Shown here: one piece after another, positions 21,724 to 28,918 of the stretch
Layout: each line of letters starts with the position of its first letter
How positions within the stretch are numbered: position 1 is the first letter of the stretch
Assembly (NCBI GenBank): GCA_937902945.1
Contig: CALEMD010000063.1
Coordinates: 1 to 30,789 of the forward strand
Direction: 5' to 3'
Origin: an uncultured Erysipelotrichaceae bacterium
Lineage (GTDB): Bacteria; Bacillota_I; Bacilli_A; Erysipelotrichales; Erysipelotrichaceae
DNA: 30,789 nucleotides
Made by a program: the position numbers and the translations under genes
Notes under the pieces: model-generated
What the model saw: only the letters and a program-made list of their open reading frames with translations
The model's database searches: none
Told to the model about the DNA's origin: nothing

Positions 21724-22914
21724 CTAATTGACCCCGTAGGCAGATTTAATGTTGATAATTTCTTTATCCACATTTTCAGCAGTCTCTGCCGATGGTGCAA
21801 ATAGAGAACTGTACCGAAACAGCGCTGTTCCCTTGCAGCCGGCATTCTGGGAAATCAGTATTTCCCGGGACAGTATATCCGAATTTTCTACCCACTCCTG
21901 ACTTGCGTCCTTTGCATATACATCTTCAATTCCGCATTTATAAGCCGCAAGTCCAATAATCAGATCTGTATCTGTGCCTGCTGTAATGCTCTGCCATTGT
22001 GCCAATACTTCGGCATATGGCTTCGTCGGATGTTCCAATCCCCAGTATATCTGAGGGGCTAGATAATCAACCGTTCCGTCCTTTACCCAGCCACTTGGGT
22101 CTGCATAATATACATTCAGATTCAAATCGGTATTCCCCGCCGGAGAAATGCCAAAGACCAGACTGCTGTCCTTTTCTTTTACTGCGTCGTGTATTTCCTT
22201 CACCAATGTAGAGGTTGCAGAACGGCGGAAGTCTTCCAGTGTCTCTCCCGTTTCAGATTGACTGTATATATACGCATCGAAGCTTTTCGCTGTGTCATCC
22301 GGGTAGAAATAGTCATCCATGTGAATGCCATCTACATCATAGTTGTCCAATATTTCTCGAACCACCGATACAGCAAGATCTCTTACATCCTGATATGCCG
22401 GATTCAGATAGTATCTATCGGATACCAAGCGGATTCTTTCATTATTCTCCTGTATCCACTTTGAAATAATGAAGTTTGAATCCAAAGACTCTGCTTCTGC
22501 AGATGTGACAGAACGCAGAGGGTTGATCCACGCCTCAATACGCATATTCTTACCTTTTGCCTGCTCGCAGAATATCTTCAAAGGATCATAATCCATGCCG
22601 GCAATGGATGCTGATTTGGGATAAATCTTTGAATCATACAGTGCATCCGTAAAAGCCGATGCATGCACATAGACAGTATTGATTCCTACATCCTGCATCT
22701 GATTAAGCATAAGGCCAACCTCATCAGAGAATTCCTGCTTGTTCATACCGCTGCATCTTTCCTCATAATCGAGATAGGAAAACCAGACGGCATGGATCTC
22801 CTCTGAGTCATATGCCGACTGGTCTGTTTCTGTCTTCCCTGCACATCCCGCCAATGTATTCAGCAGACATAGACAAAGGAGGACGCTTATCCATTTAAAT
22901 ACTCTTCTATTCAT
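21724..22914 (-). CDS. GHL10-type glycoside hydrolase-like lipoprotein
   Basis: The 396-residue protein starts with a lipoprotein signal (basic MNRRVFKW, hydrophobic stretch, lipobox LAGC with Cys24), so it should be anchored outside the membrane. The rest resembles the GHL10/YngK family (DUF187), a TIM barrel of putative glycosidases: HAVWFSYLDY (41-50), EAWINPLR (127-134), YYLNPAYQDVRDL (168-180) and acidic DGIHMDDYFYP (195-205). The last is the likely active-site strand. Family members may act on cell-wall glycans; the substrate is unknown. The start overlaps the preceding gene by 8 nt and has only a weak ribosome site. The location between mnmG and rsmG is unusual. Confidence 0.85.
   Translation of the reverse strand: MNRRVFKWISVLLCLCLLNTLAGCAGKTETDQSAYDSEEIHAVWFSYLDYEERCSGMNKQEFSDEVGLMLNQMQDVGINTVYVHASAFTDALYDSKIYPKSASIAGMDYDPLKIFCEQAKGKNMRIEAWINPLRSVTSAEAESLDSNFIISKWIQENNERIRLVSDRYYLNPAYQDVRDLAVSVVREILDNYDVDGIHMDDYFYPDDTAKSFDAYIYSQSETGETLEDFRRSATSTLVKEIHDAVKEKDSSLVFGISPAGNTDLNLNVYYADPSGWVKDGTVDYLAPQIYWGLEHPTKPYAEVLAQWQSITAGTDTDLIIGLAAYKCGIEDVYAKDASQEWVENSDILSREILISQNAGCKGTALFRYSSLFAPSAETAENVDKEIINIKSAYGVN
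21860..21873. other. Candidate Noc-binding site (NBS)
   Basis: ATTTCCCGGGACAG matches the B. subtilis Noc-binding consensus ATTTCCCGGGAAAT at 12 of 14 positions. It lies inside the lipoprotein gene about 900 nt from noc. Two weaker partial matches (ATTTCCCG) occur at about 21269 and 21677. Coding constraint could explain the sequence. Confidence 0.35.
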
Positions 22915-23539
22915 CAGTACCGGTTATGAAATCACTGTTTGGCAGTGTTTCAATCCATTTGCAGAAAGCTCTCCATTCCGGCAGACGGTGGTTCTTTCTC
23001 TGAGAATATATTGTCTTCAGCTGACGGTAATTGGTAGTCATGCGGGCTGTAAGCTTAAAACCGCATGGATTGGAATACAGAATCTCCAGGTATTTTTCTT
23101 TTGAAAGATCCTGCAAAGTTGTCGTATCCTTGCCTTCTTTCTGCAGTCTTGCAATATCGCTCTGCAGATCGTTATAGTCTTTCGTCTTTTCTTTCATGAT
23201 TGCGATGATCCTTGGATCCGTATATTCAATATAGGCATTATCCAAATCAAACTTTGTGATTCTATGCATGGTAGACTGCGAACTTACAAAGTCAAGAAAG
23301 TGATAGCGTTCTGCTTCAACCCATGCTTTATTTGTAAAAGTAAGATCAAACTGCACAATCACGCCATTCAGAAAATTGTCATGACCGCTGCCTGTTTTGG
23401 CATTGGCAAGCTTCAAAGTTCTATCTGTTACTTCCGAATCGATTTTGCTGAGATCTGCAGCCATTGGATACTTGCTGCCTTTGACAGATTCATCAAATCC
23501 GTAAATATTGACATTGCTTACAACTTCTTCGTATCTCAT
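22907..23539 (-). CDS. Divergent ThyX-like protein
   Basis: The 210-residue protein has no confident assignment. The C-terminal segment TTNYRQL (168-174) with Arg181 and Trp189 follows the spacing of the NLRxL...R...QW dUMP-binding region of flavin-dependent thymidylate synthase ThyX. The preceding RYHFLDFVSSQSTMHR (78-93) only loosely resembles the ThyX motif RHRxxSxNExSxR. A charged, probably coiled-coil insertion lies between them (about 115-152). It may be a non-thymidylate ThyX relative. The start is 2 nt after the mnmG stop with GAGGGAAA upstream. The stop overlaps the lipoprotein gene by 8 nt. Confidence 0.6.
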   Translation of the reverse strand: MRYEEVVSNVNIYGFDESVKGSKYPMAADLSKIDSEVTDRTLKLANAKTGSGHDNFLNGVIVQFDLTFTNKAWVEAERYHFLDFVSSQSTMHRITKFDLDNAYIEYTDPRIIAIMKEKTKDYNDLQSDIARLQKEGKDTTTLQDLSKEKYLEILYSNPCGFKLTARMTTNYRQLKTIYSQRKNHRLPEWRAFCKWIETLPNSDFITGTDE

Positions 23540-23541
23540 GA

Positions 23542-25410
23542 TTATTTTCCCTCTTTTCTTTGTTTCAGATGCATAGCAAGAACTGCTAGATCTGCTGGAT
23601 TGACTCCCGAGATTCTCGATGCCTGTCCTAAGGTCTCCGGGCTGAATCTGATCAGCTTCTGCCGACCTTCAATGGACAGATTGCCTACTTCATTATAGTC
23701 CATATCCTGCGGAATCTTCTGACTGTCAAGAGAATGCAGTTTTTCAGCTTCACGTATAGCCTTTTGAATATAACCCTGATACTTGATTTCTATATCGCAC
23801 TGTCTTGCAATCTCTGCTTCCGAAGCAATACCCTCAGCTTTCAGTATTTCGGCTGTTTCCGTCTTCGGTCTTCTGACAAGTTCTGAAGCTTTCTCTGATC
23901 CTGCCAGCGGTTCATATCCTAAATTCTGCAAGTACGCATCTGCAGCACTTCCTTGATGGATCTGCGTCATAGACAAAGTATCTTTCATTTCCTTTATCTT
24001 CTGCATTTTCTGAAGATAAGCATCATGTCTTTCTTCGCTTATAAGTCCAATCTGATATCCTTTTTCAAGCAGTCTTTGATCTGCGTTATCGTGTCTTAGA
24101 AGCAGTCGGAATTCAGCGCGTGAAGTAAGCAGACGATATGGTTCAGATGTACCTTTTGAAGTCAGGTCATCAATCAGAACTCCGATATATGCTTCGTCTC
24201 TAGCAAGGACAAGAGGCACTCTGCTGTCCAGCTTCATAACAGCGTTGATGCCGGCTATGATTCCCTGCCCAGCAGCTTCTTCATATCCGGAAGTGCCATT
24301 GACCTGTCCAGCCGTAAACAGTCCCGGAATAATCTTTGATTCAAGGGACTGCTTCATCTGTATTGGATCTATTGCATCATATTCAATCGCATATGCATAC
24401 TTCTTGATGATGCAGTGCTCAAATCCTGGCAGGGTATGAGTCATCTGTTCCTGTATATCCCGCGGCAGAGATGTTGAGAATCCCTGTACATACGTCGTAT
24501 CCATCGATAAGGATTCAGGTTCAAGGAAGAGAATATGTCTAGGCTTATCCTTGAAGCGAACAAGCTTATCTTCAATGGAAGGACAGTAGCGCGGCCCAAC
24601 TCCCTTTACAACTCCTGAATACATGGATGATTTCTGCAGATTTGCAAGTATGATCTCATGTGTCTGCGGTGCGGTATATATCTGATAGCACGGAACCTGC
24701 TCAGCAAACGGCCGGATTTTTTCTGTCGTCTCTGAGAAACGTACAAATGCATCTGTGCCAGGTTCTGCTTTCGCTTTGCTGAAATCAATGGAGGATGTCA
24801 GAACACGCGGCGGTGTACCTGTTTTCAATCGGAATGTCTTCAGTCCAAGATCACGCAGAGACTGTGAAAGTGCATCTGTAGTCTTCTCTCTGTCCGGGCC
24901 GCCCGGTGTAACCTCCGAAGATATCATGTTGACAGCGGCCATATATGTACCTGCTGTCAGAATGACTGCTGCACTATGAATGACTGAACCATCAGCCAGC
25001 TTTACTCCGGACGCCGCGTGGTTTTCTGTCAGCAGTTCGACTGCCATGCCTTCTCTTACATCCAGATTTTCCTGATGCAGACATACATACTGCATCATCT
25101 TTTTATACTCAATTTTATCTGACTGTACACGCAAAGCCTGTACGCCAGGCCCTTTAGCTGTATTCAGCATTTTAAACTGCAGTGCTGTTGCATCTGCAGT
25201 AATCGGCATCTGTCCGCCAAGCGCATCTATTTCTTTTACAACAATGCCTTTTGCCGGTCCGCCTACGGATGGGTTGCATGGCATTTTTCCAATATTTTCA
25301 ATGCTGAGAGTCAAAAGCAGAGTTTTTTTATGCAGTCTAGCACACGCCAATGCTGCTTCTATGCCGGCATGTCCGCCGCCTATAACAATTACATCATAAT
25401 CATTCTTCAT
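23542..25410 (-). CDS. mnmG: tRNA uridine-5-carboxymethylaminomethyl modification enzyme
   Basis: MnmG (GidA) is the FAD- and NADH-dependent partner of MnmE in wobble-uridine modification. The 622-residue length is typical. Motifs are the FAD-binding GGGHAG (11-16), MPCNPSVGGPAKG, the loop TAKGPGVQALRVQSDK, and the C-terminal helical domain with YNEVGNLSIEGRQKL. The start overlaps the upstream gene by 11 nt and its ribosome site is weak, so coupled translation is likely. It is separated from mnmE by about 15 kb. Confidence 0.97.
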   Translation of the reverse strand: MKNDYDVIVIGGGHAGIEAALACARLHKKTLLLTLSIENIGKMPCNPSVGGPAKGIVVKEIDALGGQMPITADATALQFKMLNTAKGPGVQALRVQSDKIEYKKMMQYVCLHQENLDVREGMAVELLTENHAASGVKLADGSVIHSAAVILTAGTYMAAVNMISSEVTPGGPDREKTTDALSQSLRDLGLKTFRLKTGTPPRVLTSSIDFSKAKAEPGTDAFVRFSETTEKIRPFAEQVPCYQIYTAPQTHEIILANLQKSSMYSGVVKGVGPRYCPSIEDKLVRFKDKPRHILFLEPESLSMDTTYVQGFSTSLPRDIQEQMTHTLPGFEHCIIKKYAYAIEYDAIDPIQMKQSLESKIIPGLFTAGQVNGTSGYEEAAGQGIIAGINAVMKLDSRVPLVLARDEAYIGVLIDDLTSKGTSEPYRLLTSRAEFRLLLRHDNADQRLLEKGYQIGLISEERHDAYLQKMQKIKEMKDTLSMTQIHQGSAADAYLQNLGYEPLAGSEKASELVRRPKTETAEILKAEGIASEAEIARQCDIEIKYQGYIQKAIREAEKLHSLDSQKIPQDMDYNEVGNLSIEGRQKLIRFSPETLGQASRISGVNPADLAVLAMHLKQRKEGK

Positions 25411-26302
25411 TTAGTTTTTCTACAAGCGAGGCCGCTTCCTGTTCCGGCTGTTCGCTGACAATTTCAAATCTGACTTTTCTAAGATTCAATCCGCTTTGCG
25501 CAATCTCATATTTATAGCGCATAATGCGGCCTGCAATTTCATTCAAGCGAGCATCTCTATCCCGAAGTGAATAGATAAACGGCGTTCTCAGTTCAATGCT
25601 ATCAGCTGTGATCTTCATGCATTCAACATGTGTGCCATGAATCAGTTCGTATCCCTCAAGACACTGTTTCCTAATCAGCCGTTTCGCTCTTGCTGTTTCG
25701 TTTTCACTGCCTCCGTACCTGCCTACCTCTTTGCAAATCAGTGCCATCTGGTGACGCAGTTCATCTTTCTTAAATATATTGACCGGTTCTGCCGTCTGCG
25801 ATGCTGACCAGATATCAATCCCGTTGATTTCTGCCTGCTTCAGTATCCGCATGGTCATCTGCGGATTTTCCTGATCAAGATAAGCATAGCTTTCCAGTGT
25901 CCGATTGATCTTAGAATGCACAGAAGACGGATATACCGGTGTCATGAAGAATACAACATCATCTAGATAAAGACAGTTCATTCTGTCTGGAATCGGTCTG
26001 CCTTTTGCGGCTCTGGCAATTGCCTCTTTCAGATGCTCTTCTGTATCATATCCATTCAGTGTTCCGTACCGCTTCCACATCTGTTTCAGTGACAAACGGT
26101 TGACAGTTACATAATGTGCGTATCCAACAAAGCCTTTTTCTTTGGAATGTTCAGATTTCGCATAGAAAAACAGAAGATCGCCTTTGTGAAAATCCGTAAA
26201 ATCCTTCTTGCTTGAAAGCCGCCAGAAATTTATCGTTCTGTTTCCGCACAGGCGATGATATTCAATCATTTTTTCATCTGTTGCATAGGCAATGGAACTC
26301 AT
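25400..26302 (-). CDS. EVE/PUA-like domain protein of unknown function
   Basis: I do not recognise a named gene. The N-terminal part of the 300-residue protein reads like an EVE/PUA-superfamily domain: INFWRLSSKKDFTDFHKGD, LFFYAKSEHSKEKGFVGYAH, then W..YG..NGYDTEEHL (residues 24-91). EVE domains bind modified bases in DNA or RNA. The C-terminal about 150 residues are mixed helix and strand, with conserved-looking basic patches (ARAKRLIRKQCLEGYELIHG), and might bind nucleic acid. No nuclease motif is obvious. The ATG has AAAGGA upstream and follows fhs by 14 nt; the end overlaps mnmG. Confidence 0.65.
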   Translation of the reverse strand: MSSIAYATDEKMIEYHRLCGNRTINFWRLSSKKDFTDFHKGDLLFFYAKSEHSKEKGFVGYAHYVTVNRLSLKQMWKRYGTLNGYDTEEHLKEAIARAAKGRPIPDRMNCLYLDDVVFFMTPVYPSSVHSKINRTLESYAYLDQENPQMTMRILKQAEINGIDIWSASQTAEPVNIFKKDELRHQMALICKEVGRYGGSENETARAKRLIRKQCLEGYELIHGTHVECMKITADSIELRTPFIYSLRDRDARLNEIAGRIMRYKYEIAQSGLNLRKVRFEIVSEQPEQEAASLVEKLNEE

Positions 26303-26316
26303 ACTTATCCTTTCAT

Positions 26317-27984
26317 CTAAAAGATACCGTAGCTGCGGCCTTGCTCATCTATTCCCATATGCAAGGCTGCTGGTTCTTTAGGCAGCCCCGGCATTGTCAG
26401 AATGCTGCCTGTATACGCCACAATGAAACCGGCTCCAGCAGATATGCTTAGATCTTTGACATGAATTGAGAAATGCCGAGGTCTTCCTTTAATCTGCGGA
26501 TCATCACTTAATGACAGAGGTGTTTTTGCCATACAGACAGGAAGTTTATCCCATCCATGCTTTTCCATTTCAAGTATCTTTGCTTCTGCTGTTTCACTGT
26601 AAACTGCGCCATCTGCTCCATATATTTTTGTGCAGATTGTCTCAATTTTTTCTTTGATTGTGCTTTCTGTATCATACAGAGGTGCAAAATGATTTTCTTC
26701 TTCACAGAGCTGTGCTGCTTTATCCGCTAGATCTGTCATTCCTGCCGATCCTTTTGCCCAGCCTTCGCAGATTGATACCGGATGCTTATTCTCTTTGCAC
26801 CATTGCGTCAATGCATTCAATTCATCATCGCTGTCGCCAGTGAATCTGTTGATTGCAATTACATATGGGACGTTGAACTGCGAAAGAGAATCTATATGCT
26901 TTTCAAGATTTTCGATTCCCTTCATCATTGTCGCTGTATCGCTTACAGAAAGATTATCTGCATCAGCTCCGCCGTGCAGCTTAAGTGCTCTGACAGTTGC
27001 AACTAAAACAACAGCTGAAGGATGCAGATGCGACATTCGGCATTTGATATCCATGAATTTTTCAGCACCAAGATCAGCTCCGAAACCTGCTTCTGTTACA
27101 ACATAGTCAGCAAGTTTCAATGCCATCTTAGTAGCAATGATGGAATTGCATCCGTGTGCAATATTTGCAAAAGGTCCGCCATGAATCAATACCGGCGTAT
27201 GTTCCAGTGTCTGAACCAGGTTCGGATTTATTGCATCTTTCATGACAACCGTCACAGCTCCATCAACACCAAGATCTTTGACTGTAACAGGTTTGTCATC
27301 TTCGCTGTACGCAACAACACATCTGCCTATTCTGTTCTGAAGATCATGCAGATCTTTCGAAAGACAGAGGATTGCCATAATTTCAGTGGCAACTGTTATA
27401 ACAAAACCATCTTTTCTGACAACTCCATTTTTATCTGATCCCTGTCCGATTGTTATCTCTCGCAGTTCTCTGTCATTCATATCCATGCAGCGCTTCCATA
27501 CGACTTTATTCAGATCGATATGAAGCGGGTTTCCGTGAGTAATGGAATTGTCCAGAATTGCCGCAATCAGATTGTTTGCTGTTGTGATTGCATGCATGTC
27601 TCCTGTGAAATGAAGGTTGATTGATTCCATCGGAATTACCTGTGCATGTCCGCCGCCTGCAGCTCCGCCCTTCAAGCCAAATACAGGTCCAAGTGATGGC
27701 TCTCTAAGACAAGCCATGACTTTTCTTCCGGTCCTTGCCAAGCCATCGGCCAGTCCTATAGTGGTTGTTGACTTTCCTTCGCCGGCTTTAGTTGGATTGA
27801 TTGCAGTGACAAGGATCAGTTTTCCATCCTTGCGGTCTTTCAGCTCATCATTTATGCTCAGCGATACTTTTGCCTTGTCATATCCGTATGGCTGCAGATA
27901 CTTTTCATCGATACCCGCTTTTTCTGCAATACTGCGTATATCTTCTGTTTCTGTTTCCTGAGCAATTCTGAGATTTTCATTCAC
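26317..27984 (-). CDS. fhs: Formate-tetrahydrofolate ligase
   Basis: Fhs joins formate to tetrahydrofolate with ATP, supplying 10-formyl-THF for purines, fMet-tRNA and, through methylene-THF, tRNA modification and dTMP. The 555-residue protein has the P-loop region NPTKAGEGKSTTTIGL, the LREPSLGPVFGLKGGAAGGG segment and the C-terminal signature TGSILTMPGLPKEPAA. Two starts compete: TTG at 27988-27990 and GTG at 27982-27984. I chose GTG because GGAGG is 8 nt before it, but only 2 nt before TTG. An ATG at 27978-27980 is out of frame. A one-carbon enzyme just upstream of mnmG and a ThyX-like gene may be meaningful. Confidence 0.95.
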   Translation of the reverse strand: MNENLRIAQETETEDIRSIAEKAGIDEKYLQPYGYDKAKVSLSINDELKDRKDGKLILVTAINPTKAGEGKSTTTIGLADGLARTGRKVMACLREPSLGPVFGLKGGAAGGGHAQVIPMESINLHFTGDMHAITTANNLIAAILDNSITHGNPLHIDLNKVVWKRCMDMNDRELREITIGQGSDKNGVVRKDGFVITVATEIMAILCLSKDLHDLQNRIGRCVVAYSEDDKPVTVKDLGVDGAVTVVMKDAINPNLVQTLEHTPVLIHGGPFANIAHGCNSIIATKMALKLADYVVTEAGFGADLGAEKFMDIKCRMSHLHPSAVVLVATVRALKLHGGADADNLSVSDTATMMKGIENLEKHIDSLSQFNVPYVIAINRFTGDSDDELNALTQWCKENKHPVSICEGWAKGSAGMTDLADKAAQLCEEENHFAPLYDTESTIKEKIETICTKIYGADGAVYSETAEAKILEMEKHGWDKLPVCMAKTPLSLSDDPQIKGRPRHFSIHVKDLSISAGAGFIVAYTGSILTMPGLPKEPAALHMGIDEQGRSYGIF

Positions 27985-27992
27985 TGGCAATC

Positions 27993-27997
27993 CCTCC
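27993..27997 (-). promoter_or_regulatory. Ribosome binding site bearing on the fhs start
   Basis: GGAGG within a longer run AAAGGGGAGGGA on the minus strand. Spacing is 8 nt to the GTG and 2 nt to the TTG. The 5' part (AAAGG) could still serve TTG at 7 nt, so the choice is not settled. Confidence 0.5.
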
Positions 27998-28005
27998 CCT
28001 TTGAT

Positions 28006-28605
28006 TCACTGATTCATCTTTCTTCTATCAGACAATGCATGGAGCAATGTCATTTCGTCTGCATAATCCAGCAGCCCTCCTGCTGGAAGTCCGTGTGCAA
28101 TTCGAGTTACAAGTACATTTGGACATTCCTGCTGAAGCAGCCTATCCAGATACATGGCAGTTGTTTCTCCGTCCATTGTTGTATTTGTAGCAAGGATAAT
28201 CTCTTTCGACTCTTTAGCACGATCAATAAGTGTTTCAATATTCAGGTCTTCCGGCATCACACCTTTTGAACCTGAAATAAGGCCATTCAGCACATGATAA
28301 ACACCGTGATACTCTCCGGTCTTTTCCATGGCCGCAACATCTTTTGCACTCTGTACTACAAAAATCTGTTGATGGTCTCTTTCAGTGTCTGTGCATATAT
28401 CGCACTTATCACTTTCGCAGAGATTGCCACATATAGAGCAGTGATTCAGCTTTGTCTTTACATCCACTAACGCCTGTGCAAACTGATTCACCTGTTCTGC
28501 ATTCTGTTCACTGATCAGAAGTGCATATCTTTCTGCTGTTTTTTCACCAACACCAGGCAATGTCCGAAAGCACTCTATCAGTTTTTCCAAGCTTACCGGG
28601 TACAT
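28006..28605 (-). CDS. recR: Recombination mediator protein RecR
   Basis: RecR acts with RecF and RecO in loading RecA at gaps and in replication-fork repair. The 199-residue protein has a helix-hairpin-helix (LPGVGEKTAERYAL, 16-29), a zinc finger with cysteines at 56, 59, 68 and 71, a TOPRIM domain, and the C-terminal ARIAHGLPAGGLLDYAD-type segment (here TRIAHGLPAGG), a Walker B-like region. Length is typical. It starts 3 nt after ebfC in the standard dnaX-ebfC-recR order. Confidence 0.97.
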   Translation of the reverse strand: MYPVSLEKLIECFRTLPGVGEKTAERYALLISEQNAEQVNQFAQALVDVKTKLNHCSICGNLCESDKCDICTDTERDHQQIFVVQSAKDVAAMEKTGEYHGVYHVLNGLISGSKGVMPEDLNIETLIDRAKESKEIILATNTTMDGETTAMYLDRLLQQECPNVLVTRIAHGLPAGGLLDYADEMTLLHALSDRRKMNQ

Positions 28606-28608
28606 GCA

Positions 28609-28917
28609 TTACATCCCTGGTATCTTTACGCCTTGTGTAATAGAACCCATTTTTGCGGAACGATCTTCATCCGCTTTCTGCAAAGCGTTATTCATAGCAA
28701 CAAGAAGCATATCCTGCAGCATCTCTCTGCTGTCTTTATCCATCAGATCATCCGAGATTGAAACTTCCTGCACTTCATGCTTTCCGTTCATGCGCACGCT
28801 GACTGCGTTGTCTCCGCCCGCATTTCCCGTATACTCTGTTGCATCGAGCTCTTCCTCGATCTTGCCCAGCTGCTTCTGCATCTGCTGTGCCTGAGCCATA
28901 AGTCTTTGCATATCCAT
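28609..28917 (-). CDS. ebfC: Nucleoid-associated protein, YbaB/EbfC family
   Basis: This 102-residue small DNA-binding protein forms dimers and may influence gene expression or nucleoid shape. The N-terminal helix rich in Met and Gln (MQRLMAQAQQMQKQLG) and the central strand SVRMNGKHEVQEVSISDDLM are typical of the family. It starts one base after the dnaX stop and uses GAGGAGGA at the dnaX 3' end as ribosome site. Conserved linkage with dnaX and recR supports the call. Confidence 0.95.
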   Translation of the reverse strand: MDMQRLMAQAQQMQKQLGKIEEELDATEYTGNAGGDNAVSVRMNGKHEVQEVSISDDLMDKDSREMLQDMLLVAMNNALQKADEDRSAKMGSITQGVKIPGM

Positions 28918-28918
28918 G

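Noticed and set aside
21847..21873. Hairpin GGGAAAT-cagt-ATTTCCC as a terminator
   Set aside because: It is inside the lipoprotein coding region with no T tract on either strand.
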